Of a stretch of 64,000 nucleotides of DNA, positions 22,858 through 32,554 are shown piece after piece. The translations under genes were made by a program, and so were the position numbers. The stretch comes from Delphinus delphis (Eukaryota > Chordata > Mammalia > Artiodactyla > Delphinidae). Position 1 is the first letter of the stretch, and each line of letters starts with the position of its first letter. The notes beneath the pieces are model-generated. The model was not told where the DNA came from, searched no databases, and worked only from the letters and a program-made list of their open reading frames with translations. The DNA is taken from positions 85,259,488 to 85,323,487 of the forward strand of contig NC_082692.2 of NCBI RefSeq assembly GCF_949987515.2, in the 5' to 3' direction.

Positions 22858-22989
22858 GCCCCGCCGGCCCGGGAGCTCGCCGGAGACCCGCGCGCTTGGT
22901 TGAGTTCGGGCCGGCCGGCAGGCCTGCGGAGCGGCGAGGCCGGGGTCGGCCCCGGAGCGGAGCGCGGCGCCCGGCCCGGGGAGGCCGCG

Positions 22990-24123
22990 ATGGCGAACGC
23001 GAGCGAGCCGGGCGGCGGCGGCGGCGGCGAGGCGGCCGCCCTGGGCCTCAAGCTGGCCACGCTCAGCCTACTGCTGTGCGTTAGCCTCGCGGGCAACGTG
23101 CTGTTCGCGCTGCTGATCGTGCGGGAGCGCAGCCTGCACCGCGCCCCGTACTACCTGCTGCTCGACCTGTGCCTGGCCGACGGGCTGCGCGCGCTCGCCT
23201 GCCTCCCGGCCGTCATGCTGGCGGCGCGGCGGGCAGCGGCCGCCGCGGGGGCGCCGCCGGGCGCGCTGGGCTGCAAGCTGCTCGCCTTCCTGGCCGCGCT
23301 CTTCTGCTTCCACGCCGCCTTCCTGCTGCTCGGCGTGGGCGTCACCCGCTACCTGGCCATAGCGCACCACCGTTTCTACGCCGAGCGCCTGGCCGGCTGG
23401 CCGTGCGCCGCCATGCTGGTGTGCGCCGCCTGGGCGCTGGCGCTGGCCGCGGCCTTCCCGCCCGTGCTGGACGGCGGCGGCGGCGGCGACGAGGAGGACG
23501 CGCCGTGCGCCCTGGAGCAGCGGCCCGACGGCGCCCCCGGCGCGCTGGGCTTCCTGCTGCTGCTGGCCGTGGTGGTGGGCGCCACGCACCTCGTCTACCT
23601 CCGCCTGCTCTTCTTCATCCACGATCGCCGCAAGATGCGGCCCGCGCGCCTCGTGCCCGCCGTCAGCCACGACTGGACCTTCCACGGCCCCGGTGCCACC
23701 GGCCAGGCGGCCGCCAACTGGACGGCGGGCTTCGGCCGCGGGCCCACGCCGCCCGCGCTCGTGGGCATCCGGCCGGCCGGGCCCGGCCGTGGCGCGCGCC
23801 GCCTCCTCGTGCTCGAGGAGTTCAAGACAGAGAAGAGGCTGTGCAAGATGTTCTATGCCATCACGCTGCTCTTCCTGTTCCTCTGGGGGCCCTACGTCGT
23901 GGCCAGTTACATGCGGGTCCTGGTGCGGCCCGGCGCTGTCCCCCAGGCCTACCTGACGGCCTCCGTGTGGCTGACCTTCGCGCAGGCCGGCATCAACCCC
24001 GTCGTGTGCTTCCTCTTCAACAGAGAGCTCAGGGACTGCTTCCGAGCCCAGTTCCCCTGTTGCCAGAGCCCCCAGGCCACCCAGGCCACCCTCCCCTGCG
24101 ACTTGAAAGGCATCGGTTTATAA
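22990..24123 (+). CDS. GPR27: GPR27 (SREB1), orphan class A G-protein-coupled receptor
   Basis: A single intronless frame of 377 residues. The known family is about 375, and I recognise the sequence as SREB1/GPR27, a conserved brain receptor also linked to insulin output. It is a seven-helix plasma-membrane protein. Visible landmarks: N-terminal sequon NAS (3-5) and a Gly-rich tract; helix 1 Asn36; helix 2 LCLAD with Asp64; Cys95 and Cys173 as the extracellular disulfide pair; T-R-Y at 119-121 in place of the usual DRY; Trp148 in helix 4; acidic Gly-rich second extracellular loop (161-170); long third intracellular loop (about 212-285); WGPY at 299-302; NPVVC at 336-340 instead of NPxxY; Cys357-358 as a possible palmitoylation pair. 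The ATG at 22990 has purine at -3 and G at +4. The frame continues 5' without a stop, but MANAS is the family start. CpG-dense throughout. Confidence 0.97.
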   Translation: MANASEPGGGGGGEAAALGLKLATLSLLLCVSLAGNVLFALLIVRERSLHRAPYYLLLDLCLADGLRALACLPAVMLAARRAAAAAGAPPGALGCKLLAFLAALFCFHAAFLLLGVGVTRYLAIAHHRFYAERLAGWPCAAMLVCAAWALALAAAFPPVLDGGGGGDEEDAPCALEQRPDGAPGALGFLLLLAVVVGATHLVYLRLLFFIHDRRKMRPARLVPAVSHDWTFHGPGATGQAAANWTAGFGRGPTPPALVGIRPAGPGRGARRLLVLEEFKTEKRLCKMFYAITLLFLFLWGPYVVASYMRVLVRPGAVPQAYLTASVWLTFAQAGINPVVCFLFNRELRDCFRAQFPCCQSPQATQATLPCDLKGIGL

Positions 24124-24421
24124 GTGGCTCTCCCTTCACCTGCACCGCAACCCGGCTTCTCCCTTTGGCTTGGACAGTGACGTCTTTTCTCCCCCTTCTG
24201 CCTCCTTTTTAATTTTCTGAGCTGCCTTCAAAACGGCTCTCGAAGTGCATCATCACTAGGATTGTACAGACTCCTTTTGGGGGGAGGGTTTCGAAGTCCC
24301 AGCCCCACCCCAGCTCCTTGCGATTGTTCTCCTAAATATATTTTCATCCTGACAGCAGGCCCTGGAGTCTTTGTACTGGCACTGATGTCTTTTATTCCAT
24401 GAGTTACTTTTTTTTTTTTTC

Positions 24422-24427
24422 AATAAA
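24422..24427 (+). terminator. Proximal poly(A) signal of GPR27
   Basis: AATAAA, 299 bp after the stop codon. Confidence 0.45.
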
Positions 24428-25020
24428 GGCTAAACTAATTTTTTTCATGCAACCTTTCCTAAAGACCATGGCCAGTTTTCTACAGAAGCTATTTTTGACA
24501 ACCTCAAGTGGCATTACATTTTGCATTGAGGTAGAGGAACCCAGGGGGACTTCACAAGTTTGATTTCTTGAGGGTCTTCTGTTGGCAGCAGGAGAAAGAG
24601 GGAAAGTTGTCTCAAGTTCCCTCTGAATTGCCATCGGTGGGGGCAGTTGGACTGCTGTGGTTCTTTGAAGGCGTTGAGAATTTTGTTCAGTATTGATATT
24701 GAAGTTAAAGAGCAGAAATGGGAACGAGTAGCAAGGCAGTCATTTTTAATCAGTAACAACACAAGATTTGTTTCCTACCTTGCTTTATACTACTAGGAAA
24801 TGCCCGTCAGCGACAACTGCTCTTTGTATCATACCAATCTTGAGTGGAAACATTTCTGTAAAACTGTACCTTTCAAAAGAGTAAAAAGTGTTTTGGTTAG
24901 TAATGGTGTGGAGAAAATACAGTATTGCATGTTTTTGTATGTAGTGATTGTGGTTCATGGATTGGGAGGGCTCAGAGACAAGCAGAGTGCTAAATCAAAA
25001 CTGTTTAGGTATTTTTTGCC

Positions 25021-25026
25021 AATAAA
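25021..25026 (+). terminator. Distal poly(A) signal of GPR27
   Basis: AATAAA followed within 30 bp by GT-rich sequence. Confidence 0.5.
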
Positions 25027-25044
25027 AATTAAAATAATTTTAGG

Positions 25045-25618
25045 GGAACAGTTTGTGCTTTGAAGAGCCCAGTTTTATTCTGTCTTATGAAACTAATTGC
25101 CACTTTGAAAATTGTTATTCTCTTGTTCATGGTATAAATGGATGGAATATAATGATACTCTTCTATGAGACAAAGCATTTCCTTAAAATGTTTGCTAGGT
25201 TAAGCTGTGCTGTTCTCCTGATGGTTATTTTAAATTAATAATGAGAACTATAATTTTAAGTACTATTTCTTTGTTAGACACGTTGTAACCTTAAGTTGAA
25301 AGACTAAATTCTGCAAGTACTGTATTTTTTCGCTTATAATGCTACATTTTTATTAACGTATCTTCCGTTTTGAGGATTTATATCTGTATTTCTCTTTGCA
25401 TTATATAAATATACCAGTATTTTCATTCTGGAGTGGGTTTTTGTTCCTGTTGTTGTTTGAGACTGTGACAGGTGGTAATATGCGTCTAAGTAAGGTACTC
25501 ATGTTTTTATTATCCTTTTAGTGCATGCTGTTTGGCTGACCATAATTTCTAAGACATTTGGAGGCTTGTTAACTTAAAATGCAAGATAAAAAATCTGCAG
25601 ATCTTCTCTTCAAGGGAA
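25045..25618. other. AT-rich unique intergenic DNA
   Basis: No gene or clear repeat. It could be further GPR27 3'UTR if a more distal end is used. Confidence 0.35.
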
Positions 25619-25624
25619 GAAGCA

Positions 25625-25668
<44 letters not shown>

Positions 25669-25674
25669 TGCTTC
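25619..25674. repeat. Perfect (TA)n palindrome with unique arms
   Basis: GAAGCAGTATA on the left and its exact reverse complement TATACTGCTTC on the right enclose an uninterrupted TA run. The arms lie outside the TA repeat, so the whole 56 bp can fold into one perfect hairpin or cruciform. Confidence 0.95.
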
Positions 25675-26630
25675 AAAACTTTTTTATGAACATAGAAAAC
25701 ATGAATGTAAGCAAAGTAACCATTTTGATAAAATAATAATTAAAGTGGGTACAGTAAATATATTGAAATTTGAGTTGCGCATAATATAAACTATTAAATA
25801 TTCAGTCCAAGATGGATAAGTCATAATAAGAGGGTGTGGCCAATTTATTGCGGGAGAATGGTCAGCATTATTTTATTTTGTCCGTAAATGTCAATCAGTC
25901 TATGCAGACAGTCTCCTATTTGGAAAGTATGAGTAACTATCAGCCTGTTTCTCCCCAGATCATACGACCGGGTAGACATTAATTATCCAAGGGCCACTCA
26001 TCAGAAATCTTAGCTTATCTAAAGACAGGCCAAGGAAGTAAATCTCTCCTCATCCAACATCCCCCCACCAGCCACAAGTGATCCAGGTTCAAAAAACAGA
26101 AGTCACTAAGCCTATGTGATGGTCAGAATTTGTAGCACCTGCCATGGCATAGGAACTAGGCTGTCAGGGCTAACTCCTGTTTCTTGTTTTGCTTTGTTCT
26201 GACTGGATGGGAGATTTCTAATGAGAATTCAAGTGACAAGTAATGAGAAATGACGGCCAGCTGTAAAGGAAAAAGAAGAACCAAGAGATGCAGAGGAACT
26301 AGCTGTCCAGAGGAATACTGTGCAGGAGCAAAACTCCCCTTGCACCTCAACAGCTACTTTCATCACTGAATTTATTAGCCTGTACTTTGATTGTTAATTA
26401 TATTAATAAAGAATCATCAAGAGAAGGTTACTTGTATTTCAGAATACTCTACTTCTTGTACCAGGACAGGAACAATGTATTTGGGGAAAACTTCCATTAA
26501 AATAGCTCATTTTCTGTCATTGACAAGTTAATTTAGCATAACTCCTCCGCCACTCCTCCCCAGGTGAAATTAATGGGTTATGTCTATACTTGAAGCAAAA
26601 GAAAATAGATTGCTTGTCTATAAATCTGTG
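25675..26630. other. Unique intergenic DNA
   Basis: No gene or confident repeat recognised in this roughly 950-bp stretch. Confidence 0.35.
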
Positions 26631-26800
26631 CATGTCCTGGCATGGAATTATTGGGTCAAAAATGAGCATCTTTAGGTCTTTTGACACCGTATGTCAAATC
26701 GCTTTGCAGAAAGACTTATATCTACTTTTAGATTTCCACCTGACCATGTTCATTTTTTACAAATTGAAATATCTCAAAGTGGGGAGGCGAATCACAAGTC
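26630..26800 (-). repeat. Weak L1 3' fragment, antisense
   Basis: GGAATTATTGGGTCAAAAAT and 'CAAATCGCTTTGCAGAAAGA' resemble the antisense L1 3' region. Confidence 0.4.
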
Positions 26801-26880
26801 AATAACCATGATGATGAAGAATAACCTCCATACGCACCATTCAGCCTTGCCAGACCTTGTCAGTCTTGCCATGTTGGTTT

Positions 26881-27027
26881 CTACCTTTCCTTTTTTCTTT
26901 CCTTTTCCTTTCTTCCCTTTTTCCTCTTCTTTCTTCTCTTCCTCCCTCTCTTATTCCTTCTCTCCCTCCTTTCCTCCTCTATTTTCTTCCTTCCCTCTCT
27001 CTTTCTTCCTTTCTTTCTCCCTCTTTT
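26881..27027. repeat. Polypyrimidine (CT-rich) tract
   Basis: About 147 bp made almost only of C and T on the + strand. The Ser/Phe/Pro open frame across it is a by-product. Confidence 0.9.
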
Positions 27028-27199
27028 TGAAAGAAAGAAAATACAACACAATCATTTCTGCCAAGGCTTTGGGCTTACCATCAGCCATCTACATTTTCAA
27101 AGGCCCTGCCCCTGAGAGGTAACAGGGTCCCAGGTCCCGGGGCTGAGTCAGGATGGATCATTGGGTTGGCAAGATTGGTTCTACCCTTCACTGTCTTTC

Positions 27200-27770
27200 C
27201 ATGACCCATACAAGTGCAAAATTCTGGTTTGCCACAGAAGGCCTTTTATGGTCCGGCCCCTCCACCACCCTGGCCTCATCTTCCCCTTATATTTCCACCT
27301 CTCCCTTCTCTGGTTACCTTTGTATAACCTCTCCCTGGAAAGCCCGTCCCCCTCCTCTGCCTGCGGACTCCCTCACCACCTCCTCTAGAGCAGAGGCAAC
27401 ATTCACAATATGTAATAACTGGGATGACACGGGCATAACTAACCTGTACAGCTGTACCCCTGGGTCTTAGCTGAATATCAGGTTTGTGCTGGACTCAGAT
27501 CCAAGACTTCTGGAAGGCCTTCTTGGCCCAGTCACCCCTCTGCTGGGCTCGCACGGTGCACACCTGGGCTCCTGGCTCCCGCGCTGGTCTCACATCCTCC
27601 CACTCCCTACTCAGGCTCTGTGCTCCAGCCACTGCAAGTCACTGGCAGTGCCCTGAACAGACCATACTGGGTCACACCAACATGCCTTTTCTGCGTTGTT
27701 TCTTGCGTCCAAAGTCCTTACTTCCTCTTTTCCCAACTCAACCGCTGTTAAGCTTTCAAACATACAGGCT
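27200..27770 (+). repeat. L2-like sequence, forward
   Basis: GGCCTTTTATGGTCCGGCCC and 'CTCTGTGCTCCAGCCACTGC' fit L2 order. Open frames are compositional. Confidence 0.45.
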
Positions 27771-27779
27771 GAACTCTTA

Positions 27780-28917
27780 GACATAAAGGGTGAACTAACC
27801 TCTACAGAGAAGGGGAGATTGTCCCCATGCAGGTCCTGAAACATTTCCAAGTCTCCAAACACAGTCATTAGATCTGAGTGCCACGGTGGGCTGAGTAGCA
27901 GGCTTACTGGCATTTCAAGTTGTCCGTGAACTGAGATGGCTGAGGTTGTAAAATGCAGTGGACTCAAGACACTGTTCTCCATTCACCTGGTAGACGGGCC
28001 ACTCTGTGTGACCCTCCAAGACCACTGGACTTCAAGACCCCCTCTGTGAGGGGCAAAGGAGGTAATGGGAAACTGTCTCCACCCATCCATATTCTAGACC
28101 CATATCATTATCCTTTGCATTGTTTATTAGCTGTTTCTCGAGTAAACAAAATTAAAAGCAAACTTGATCTGAGTCCACGGGGTTCTTTAGGCTTTTTCTC
28201 CAACTTGGACAAGACTTTTGGGATCTACCTCAGCCTAAGAACAGAGCCCTCTTCCCCTCCCTTTTCCTTCCTTTTGCGATATTTTTGATGAGGCTGTAAT
28301 GCTTGGAGCCACAGCAGCCATCTTGCAACCATGAGAAGAGATACTGTCAACATGGTGAAAATAGCAGACCAGAAAGATAAAAAGAGCAGACATCTGTTTT
28401 AACATTGTTGATCTACTTACCCAAACATGCAACCTCATATCTCTAGATTTTAGATTCCTGGTCTTGAAATAAAAACTGCTATTGCTTCAGGCACTGATAT
28501 TCAGAAAGCCTGTTATTTGAAGCAACAATTAACTGCAACAATAGTTAAAACAATTCCATCCTCTCCACTCCCTTGACAGATATGCCTGATATGCTGGAAC
28601 TGTAGTCACAAATTTTTTTAAATTAGGCTTATTTAATTCAATTCACATTTCCAGTTATCAGATCATTCAGCCGGCTGTTAACTGTCAGATTAACCTGGCT
28701 CTGGAAAAAAATAATAAAATAGATTTGACTTGATTTCTTAGATTGAAATAAATCGAGAAGATTTTTAAAAATAACTATTACAAGGCTGGTTCTATTTAAT
28801 TGCACTTTATAAAAACTGTTACCATGATCAGTGTGTTTTTAAGCTTTTAGTATGACAAATTTAGTTATAGATATCTGGAAAACTACCTGAATGAATCCAT
28901 CTAATCCACAGGTATTT
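27780..28917. other. Low-repeat intergenic DNA
   Basis: No gene recognised. From about 28.44 kb it is AT-rich, repeat-poor sequence with homeodomain-like cores (TTTAATTCAATT near 28.63 kb). It could be conserved non-coding DNA but shows no decisive motif. Confidence 0.3.
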
Positions 28918-29165
28918 TTTTTTTTAATAAGTTTAATTTTATTGTTTTACAAGAATGACTGAAGCAGCCCGGATTCTTTTTGTTTTTCTTTTCTTTTTTT
29001 TTTTTTAACATCTTTATTGGAGTATAATTGCTTTACAGTGGTGTGTTAGTTTCTGCTTTATAACAAAGTGAATCAGTTATACATATACATATGTTCCCAT
29101 ATCTCTTCCCTCTTGTGTCTCCCTCCCTCCCACCCTCCCTATCCCACCCCTCTAGGTGGTCACAA
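28918..29165 (-). mobile_element. 5'-truncated L1 with possible 3' transduction
   Basis: Reading the minus strand, about 170 bp of cetartiodactyl L1 3'UTR (+ strand text AACATCTTTATTGGAGTATA) ends in poly(A) at about 28985-29006. It is followed by some 60 bp of non-L1 DNA holding AATAAA (+ TTTATT, 28938-28943), then a second poly(A) at 28915-28925. The 8-bp direct repeat AGGTATTT flanks the whole at 28910-28917 and 29166-29173. This is the signature of an L1 transcript that read through into its donor-site flank. Confidence 0.6.
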
Positions 29166-29173
29166 AGGTATTT

Positions 29174-30540
29174 AAGTGAATAAGAAGCCAGTTTCTGTGT
29201 TGGGAAGTGCAGGGGAACACAGAGGATAAGAAAGGTCCAGTTCTCTTGCTGATGAGTTAGCAAGGTAATTGGAGAAACCTGGCCAATGTGCCCCAAACCA
29301 TAAATCAAGGCAGAACATGAGATATGCCAGAAGAGGGATCGAGAAAAAGAGCTCGGGATAATGAGGAGAACAGACCTCACAGCTGATTGCCCGGAAAGGG
29401 CCCTTAGGCAGACTCTCTCTGGTTGCCCTACTGAGGAAAGCAGGAAAAACCAGAAGACGGAACAAAAAATTGTCCAGTTTCCACCTTCCCCATCTTTCTG
29501 ATTCCCACATTCTCCTCACTCTGGGGTCCATTTTCAAAATAAGTGTTTCTAAGGGAAATAAAACCACATAATTCTCTCTTCAAAGTTTTCTGTTCCAACT
29601 CTATGCGAATGCTCAAGTGCCAGTAAGGGATGTGGTCGTTTGAATGGAGAAAGTTTGTTACCTAAAATCTTTTTGCAGGGAGAGCCAGCAAGTCAGATTA
29701 GAAATGTCAGAACTGAACAGAAATCAAACAGGTAGCTCTCCAGGAGACCACTCTCCTCTCTTTCCAAAGGAAGGAGGAGTAGTAGGCTCACCCTAGAGAA
29801 AAAGGTATTTCGAGCTTTTGCTCAAGGGAAAAGGAGAAGAAAAGTCTTAGTAAGTATTCGATTCACCCTATATACTGGTTGCAGGCATTTAAGATAAATA
29901 AACAGCTTGAAATTTATATCTGAAAGCCTGAAGACTCAAAGTCACTTCAAATTACACAGAGAAAACATGCACAAATGTTTTAAGCTGCAACGTCAAGGCA
30001 TAAATGCAACTGTCTTATTTCTCAGTAACATTAAGGAGACAAGTAAATTAAAGCTATTTTACCACTTAGCTTCTAGGAGGAATAATTTAGTCATTTACAA
30101 ATTAAGTTTTAAGTGGCCAGCCTATTCTGGGTAGAGAAGATGTAAACTGGTAGGAAAGTGTATATTTAAAAACATCACTCGAGATATTTTTATTACCTGA
30201 GTTATGCCAGTCTGCGTAGCTTTCTGGGATGAAAATCTTGCTTTCTGCCAGGACGTGATATCTGAGAAGCACACACTGTTTTTCGGTTAGAACCTGTGTT
30301 GGAACCTGGAGGGTGCAATAAATGGTTTCACTTTCTTGAAGATACGTAGATGTGCTGTAAGTTTGAAAGGCTTTGAAAAATTATTAAAGTTGCAACGCTG
30401 ACTTAATACATGCCTTATTAAAATATTCTCTAGGGATCATAAAATTTAAAATGCATGAGGGGATGAAACTTGTCCTCGCCTTTTTCATTTAACATATTTA
30501 TTCCCCCCCCCCGTTATATTTTCCCCCATAGTCCCTGAGT
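29174..30540. other. Unique intergenic DNA
   Basis: No gene or recognised repeat. Minus-strand open frames at 29.0-29.6 kb start partly inside the L1 tail and look random. Confidence 0.35.
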
Positions 30541-30548
30541 CCTGACCA

Positions 30549-30786
30549 ATTTGCATTGCAATGTGCTTAGCAGAAGAAAAAAAGAACATGTTAAAAAAAA
30601 AAAAAAAAGGAAGAACAGATAGGAAAGAACCCCTGTCACAGGTATTCATTCTGGAGAGTGACATACTAAAGAGTTTAACCGTATAGTGTGTAATTCTTTT
30701 AACCCACAGTCACGATCCAGTTCATTTGCATATCTATCTTGAGGAATTATGGGATACCAAAGCTATTTCTAGAATTTGATTTGCAT
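30549..30786 (+). promoter_or_regulatory. Cluster of three POU octamer sites
   Basis: The exact octamer ATTTGCAT occurs at 30549-30556, 30724-30731 and 30779-30786, all in the same orientation, in repeat-free DNA between GPR27 and PROK2. This is a candidate POU-factor-bound element. Enhancer activity is inferred. Confidence 0.45.
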
Positions 30787-31205
30787 AATTGTTCTAATCC
30801 TTTATGAGTAGGGTGACATGTGGTCTGACAAAAGATTTTTTTTTTAATTTGTAAGTTACTTTATAAGTTTTATAAAGATATTAGAATTCAACACCTTTAG
30901 ATATATATTTAATACCTGCTTCTATTAAAAGGAACACAATTATACAAAGGCGTGATTAGTCTTCTCCTAACGGCATGTTACTTTACTTTTTGCTAGTTGG
31001 AAAAACAGCTTCGTTCACTGAAAGTCTGTCTTTTGAAGTTTATTCTTTTTTTTCTAGCACCTCTTGGTGAGATTAAAATTCATTTAAACGTCATAAGAAA
31101 ATGTGCGGTTGTAATGAGCCTCAGTGACTCTGTCTCCCAAATTTCTTAATCCGTGGGTAGATGACATATTTGAGTTTGAAACAGTAGCATCAAGAAATAC
31201 ATTTA

Positions 31206-31554
31206 GGGGCTTCCCTGGTAGTGCAGTGGTTGGGAATCCGCCTGCCAAGGCAGGGGACACAGGTTTGATCCCTGGTCCGGGAAGATCCCGCATGCCGCGG
31301 AGCAATTAAGCCCGTGCGCCACAGCTACTGAGCCTGCGCTCTAGAGCCCGCGAGCCACAGTTACTGAGCCCTCATGCCACACCTACTGAGCCCGTGCGCC
31401 ACAACTACTGAAGCCCACGTGCCTGGAGCCCGTGCTCCGCAACAAGAGAAGCCACCGCACCGCGCACCGCAAGAAGAGTAGCCGCCGATCTCCACAACTA
31501 GAGAAAGCCCACGTGCAGCAACAAAGACCCAACGCAGCCAAAATAAATTTAAAA
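31206..31554 (+). mobile_element. Long CHR-1-type SINE with target-site duplication
   Basis: Head GGCTTCCCTGGTAGTGCAGT, then an expanded middle: the 17-bp unit GCCACAGCTACTGAGCC occurs at 31318, 31354, 31376 and 31398 with small changes. It ends with CAACAAAGACCCAACGCAGC and an A-rich tail. The perfect direct repeat AAATACATTTA lies at 31195-31205 and 31555-31565. Confidence 0.92.
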
Positions 31555-31569
31555 AAATACATTTACACA

Positions 31570-32440
31570 TTTTCCTAGTGTATGGAACAGGAATGCTCTT
31601 GTGACCAAAGAATGTGAATTTAACCATTTCTGATTTGAAGATTCTTCTTCCATTTGGTTATCAGTTTCTCATATGATATTTTTTCAGGACTGCAATAAAC
31701 ATGAAAACTCCATGCTGGATGTTTAAGCACTGACCACACTCCAGCCTCACACTCTCCTCTCTGTTCTTCCCCACCCCAGCAGGTAGGAATTCTCACCCAG
31801 CCCTGCCTCCTGACCATAATAAAAGCTAAAACGAACCGAACTGCCTCGCTGTTGCCACTTTGGGCTGACGTGCACCTGCTCTGTTCTCACCAGAAAATCC
31901 CACGACGTGAGTCATCAATGTTGTCACGTCTTTCCAGTGTGTGTGGCAGCATCTGTCCCAACATCCAAACCAATTTGGGGGGTTGGGGGTTGAGTCCACC
32001 TTCTGCAGGGCAACCACTCACTGTGCAAGAACACCAGAACAAACTTTTTAAGATCACAGAAATGGTATTAACCAAATGATGCACTTTTGAAAAAATGATT
32101 CCGTTCATATTGATTAGGGGAGAAGCGGAAGTGTTTGAACAGAGCCCTCGAATCGGAGTGGCTGAACTGCTTCTCTGGGCTGCTGGGTGACTGCTTCAGG
32201 AAGTCGTTCAGTGACCCACTGGTGGGTTAGCCCTACCTTCACTCTCTGGGTCCAAAGGAGCCAGATTCATTGCTGCATCTCCCTGCTGGAGAGGAAGGGG
32301 AGTGCAATTTACTTTTAAGGCAGTGAGGCATATCACTTCTGCCCACGCTCCATTGCTAAGTCACATCTGGCTAAGGGTTGCTGGTAAACGCAGTCTCTAG
32401 ATGTCCAGATGAGTGACCCGGTACCCAGGTAAAACCTCTT
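31570..32440. other. Unique intergenic DNA
   Basis: No gene or recognised repeat. Confidence 0.35.
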
Positions 32441-32552
32441 GGGGGAGGGGCAAGGGGAGGGAGAGAAAGAAGGGAGAAAGGAGGGAGGAGGGGGGAGGGA
32501 GGAAAGAGAGAAAAGAGAGAGGGACGGGGGAGGGGCCGGGGGAGAGAGAGAA
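32441..32552. repeat. Polypurine (GA-rich) tract
   Basis: About 110 bp of nearly pure A/G on the + strand, rich in GGGAGG and GAGAG. Confidence 0.85.
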
Positions 32553-32554
32553 TT

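Larger units (their letters stand above)
22260..24130. promoter_or_regulatory. CpG island and bidirectional promoter, GPR27 / EIF4E3
   Basis: Extremely GC- and CpG-rich DNA begins abruptly at about 22260 and runs through the GPR27 coding region. There is no TATA box upstream of GPR27. A YY1-type initiator motif, AGATGGCGGCGAC, lies at 22796-22808, which often marks transcription starts. A minus-strand donor at 22399-22401 suggests transcription leaves the island leftward as well (EIF4E3 by synteny). GC-box-like strings are frequent. Confidence 0.75.
24124..25045 (+). other. GPR27: GPR27 3'UTR (probable)
   Basis: Non-coding sequence after the stop has two canonical poly(A) signals: AATAAA at 24422-24427, just after a T-run, and AATAAA at 25021-25026, followed by a GT-rich stretch (CAGTTTGTGCTTTG). 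The second would give a transcript of about 2.2 kb. Neither cleavage site can be proven here. The region is AT-rich and free of recognisable repeats, unlike the GC-rich coding region. Confidence 0.5.

Noticed and set aside
22208..22903. Long open frames on both strands in the CpG island (up to 231 codons)
   Set aside because: Low-complexity Ala/Gly/Pro/Arg text caused by GC-rich DNA without stop codons. No domain, and they overlap promoter sequence.
22900..22989. N-terminal extension of GPR27 by 30 codons
   Set aside because: It begins at a TTG, not an ATG, and the family protein starts at MANAS. The upstream open frame is due to GC composition.
23068..24212. Other long frames overlapping GPR27 on both strands (up to 347 codons)
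   Set aside because: They are frame shadows of the GPR27 coding sequence, which matches a known receptor from end to end.
26691..27122. 143-codon open frame rich in Ser/Phe/Pro
   Set aside because: Arises from the polypyrimidine tract at 26881-27027.
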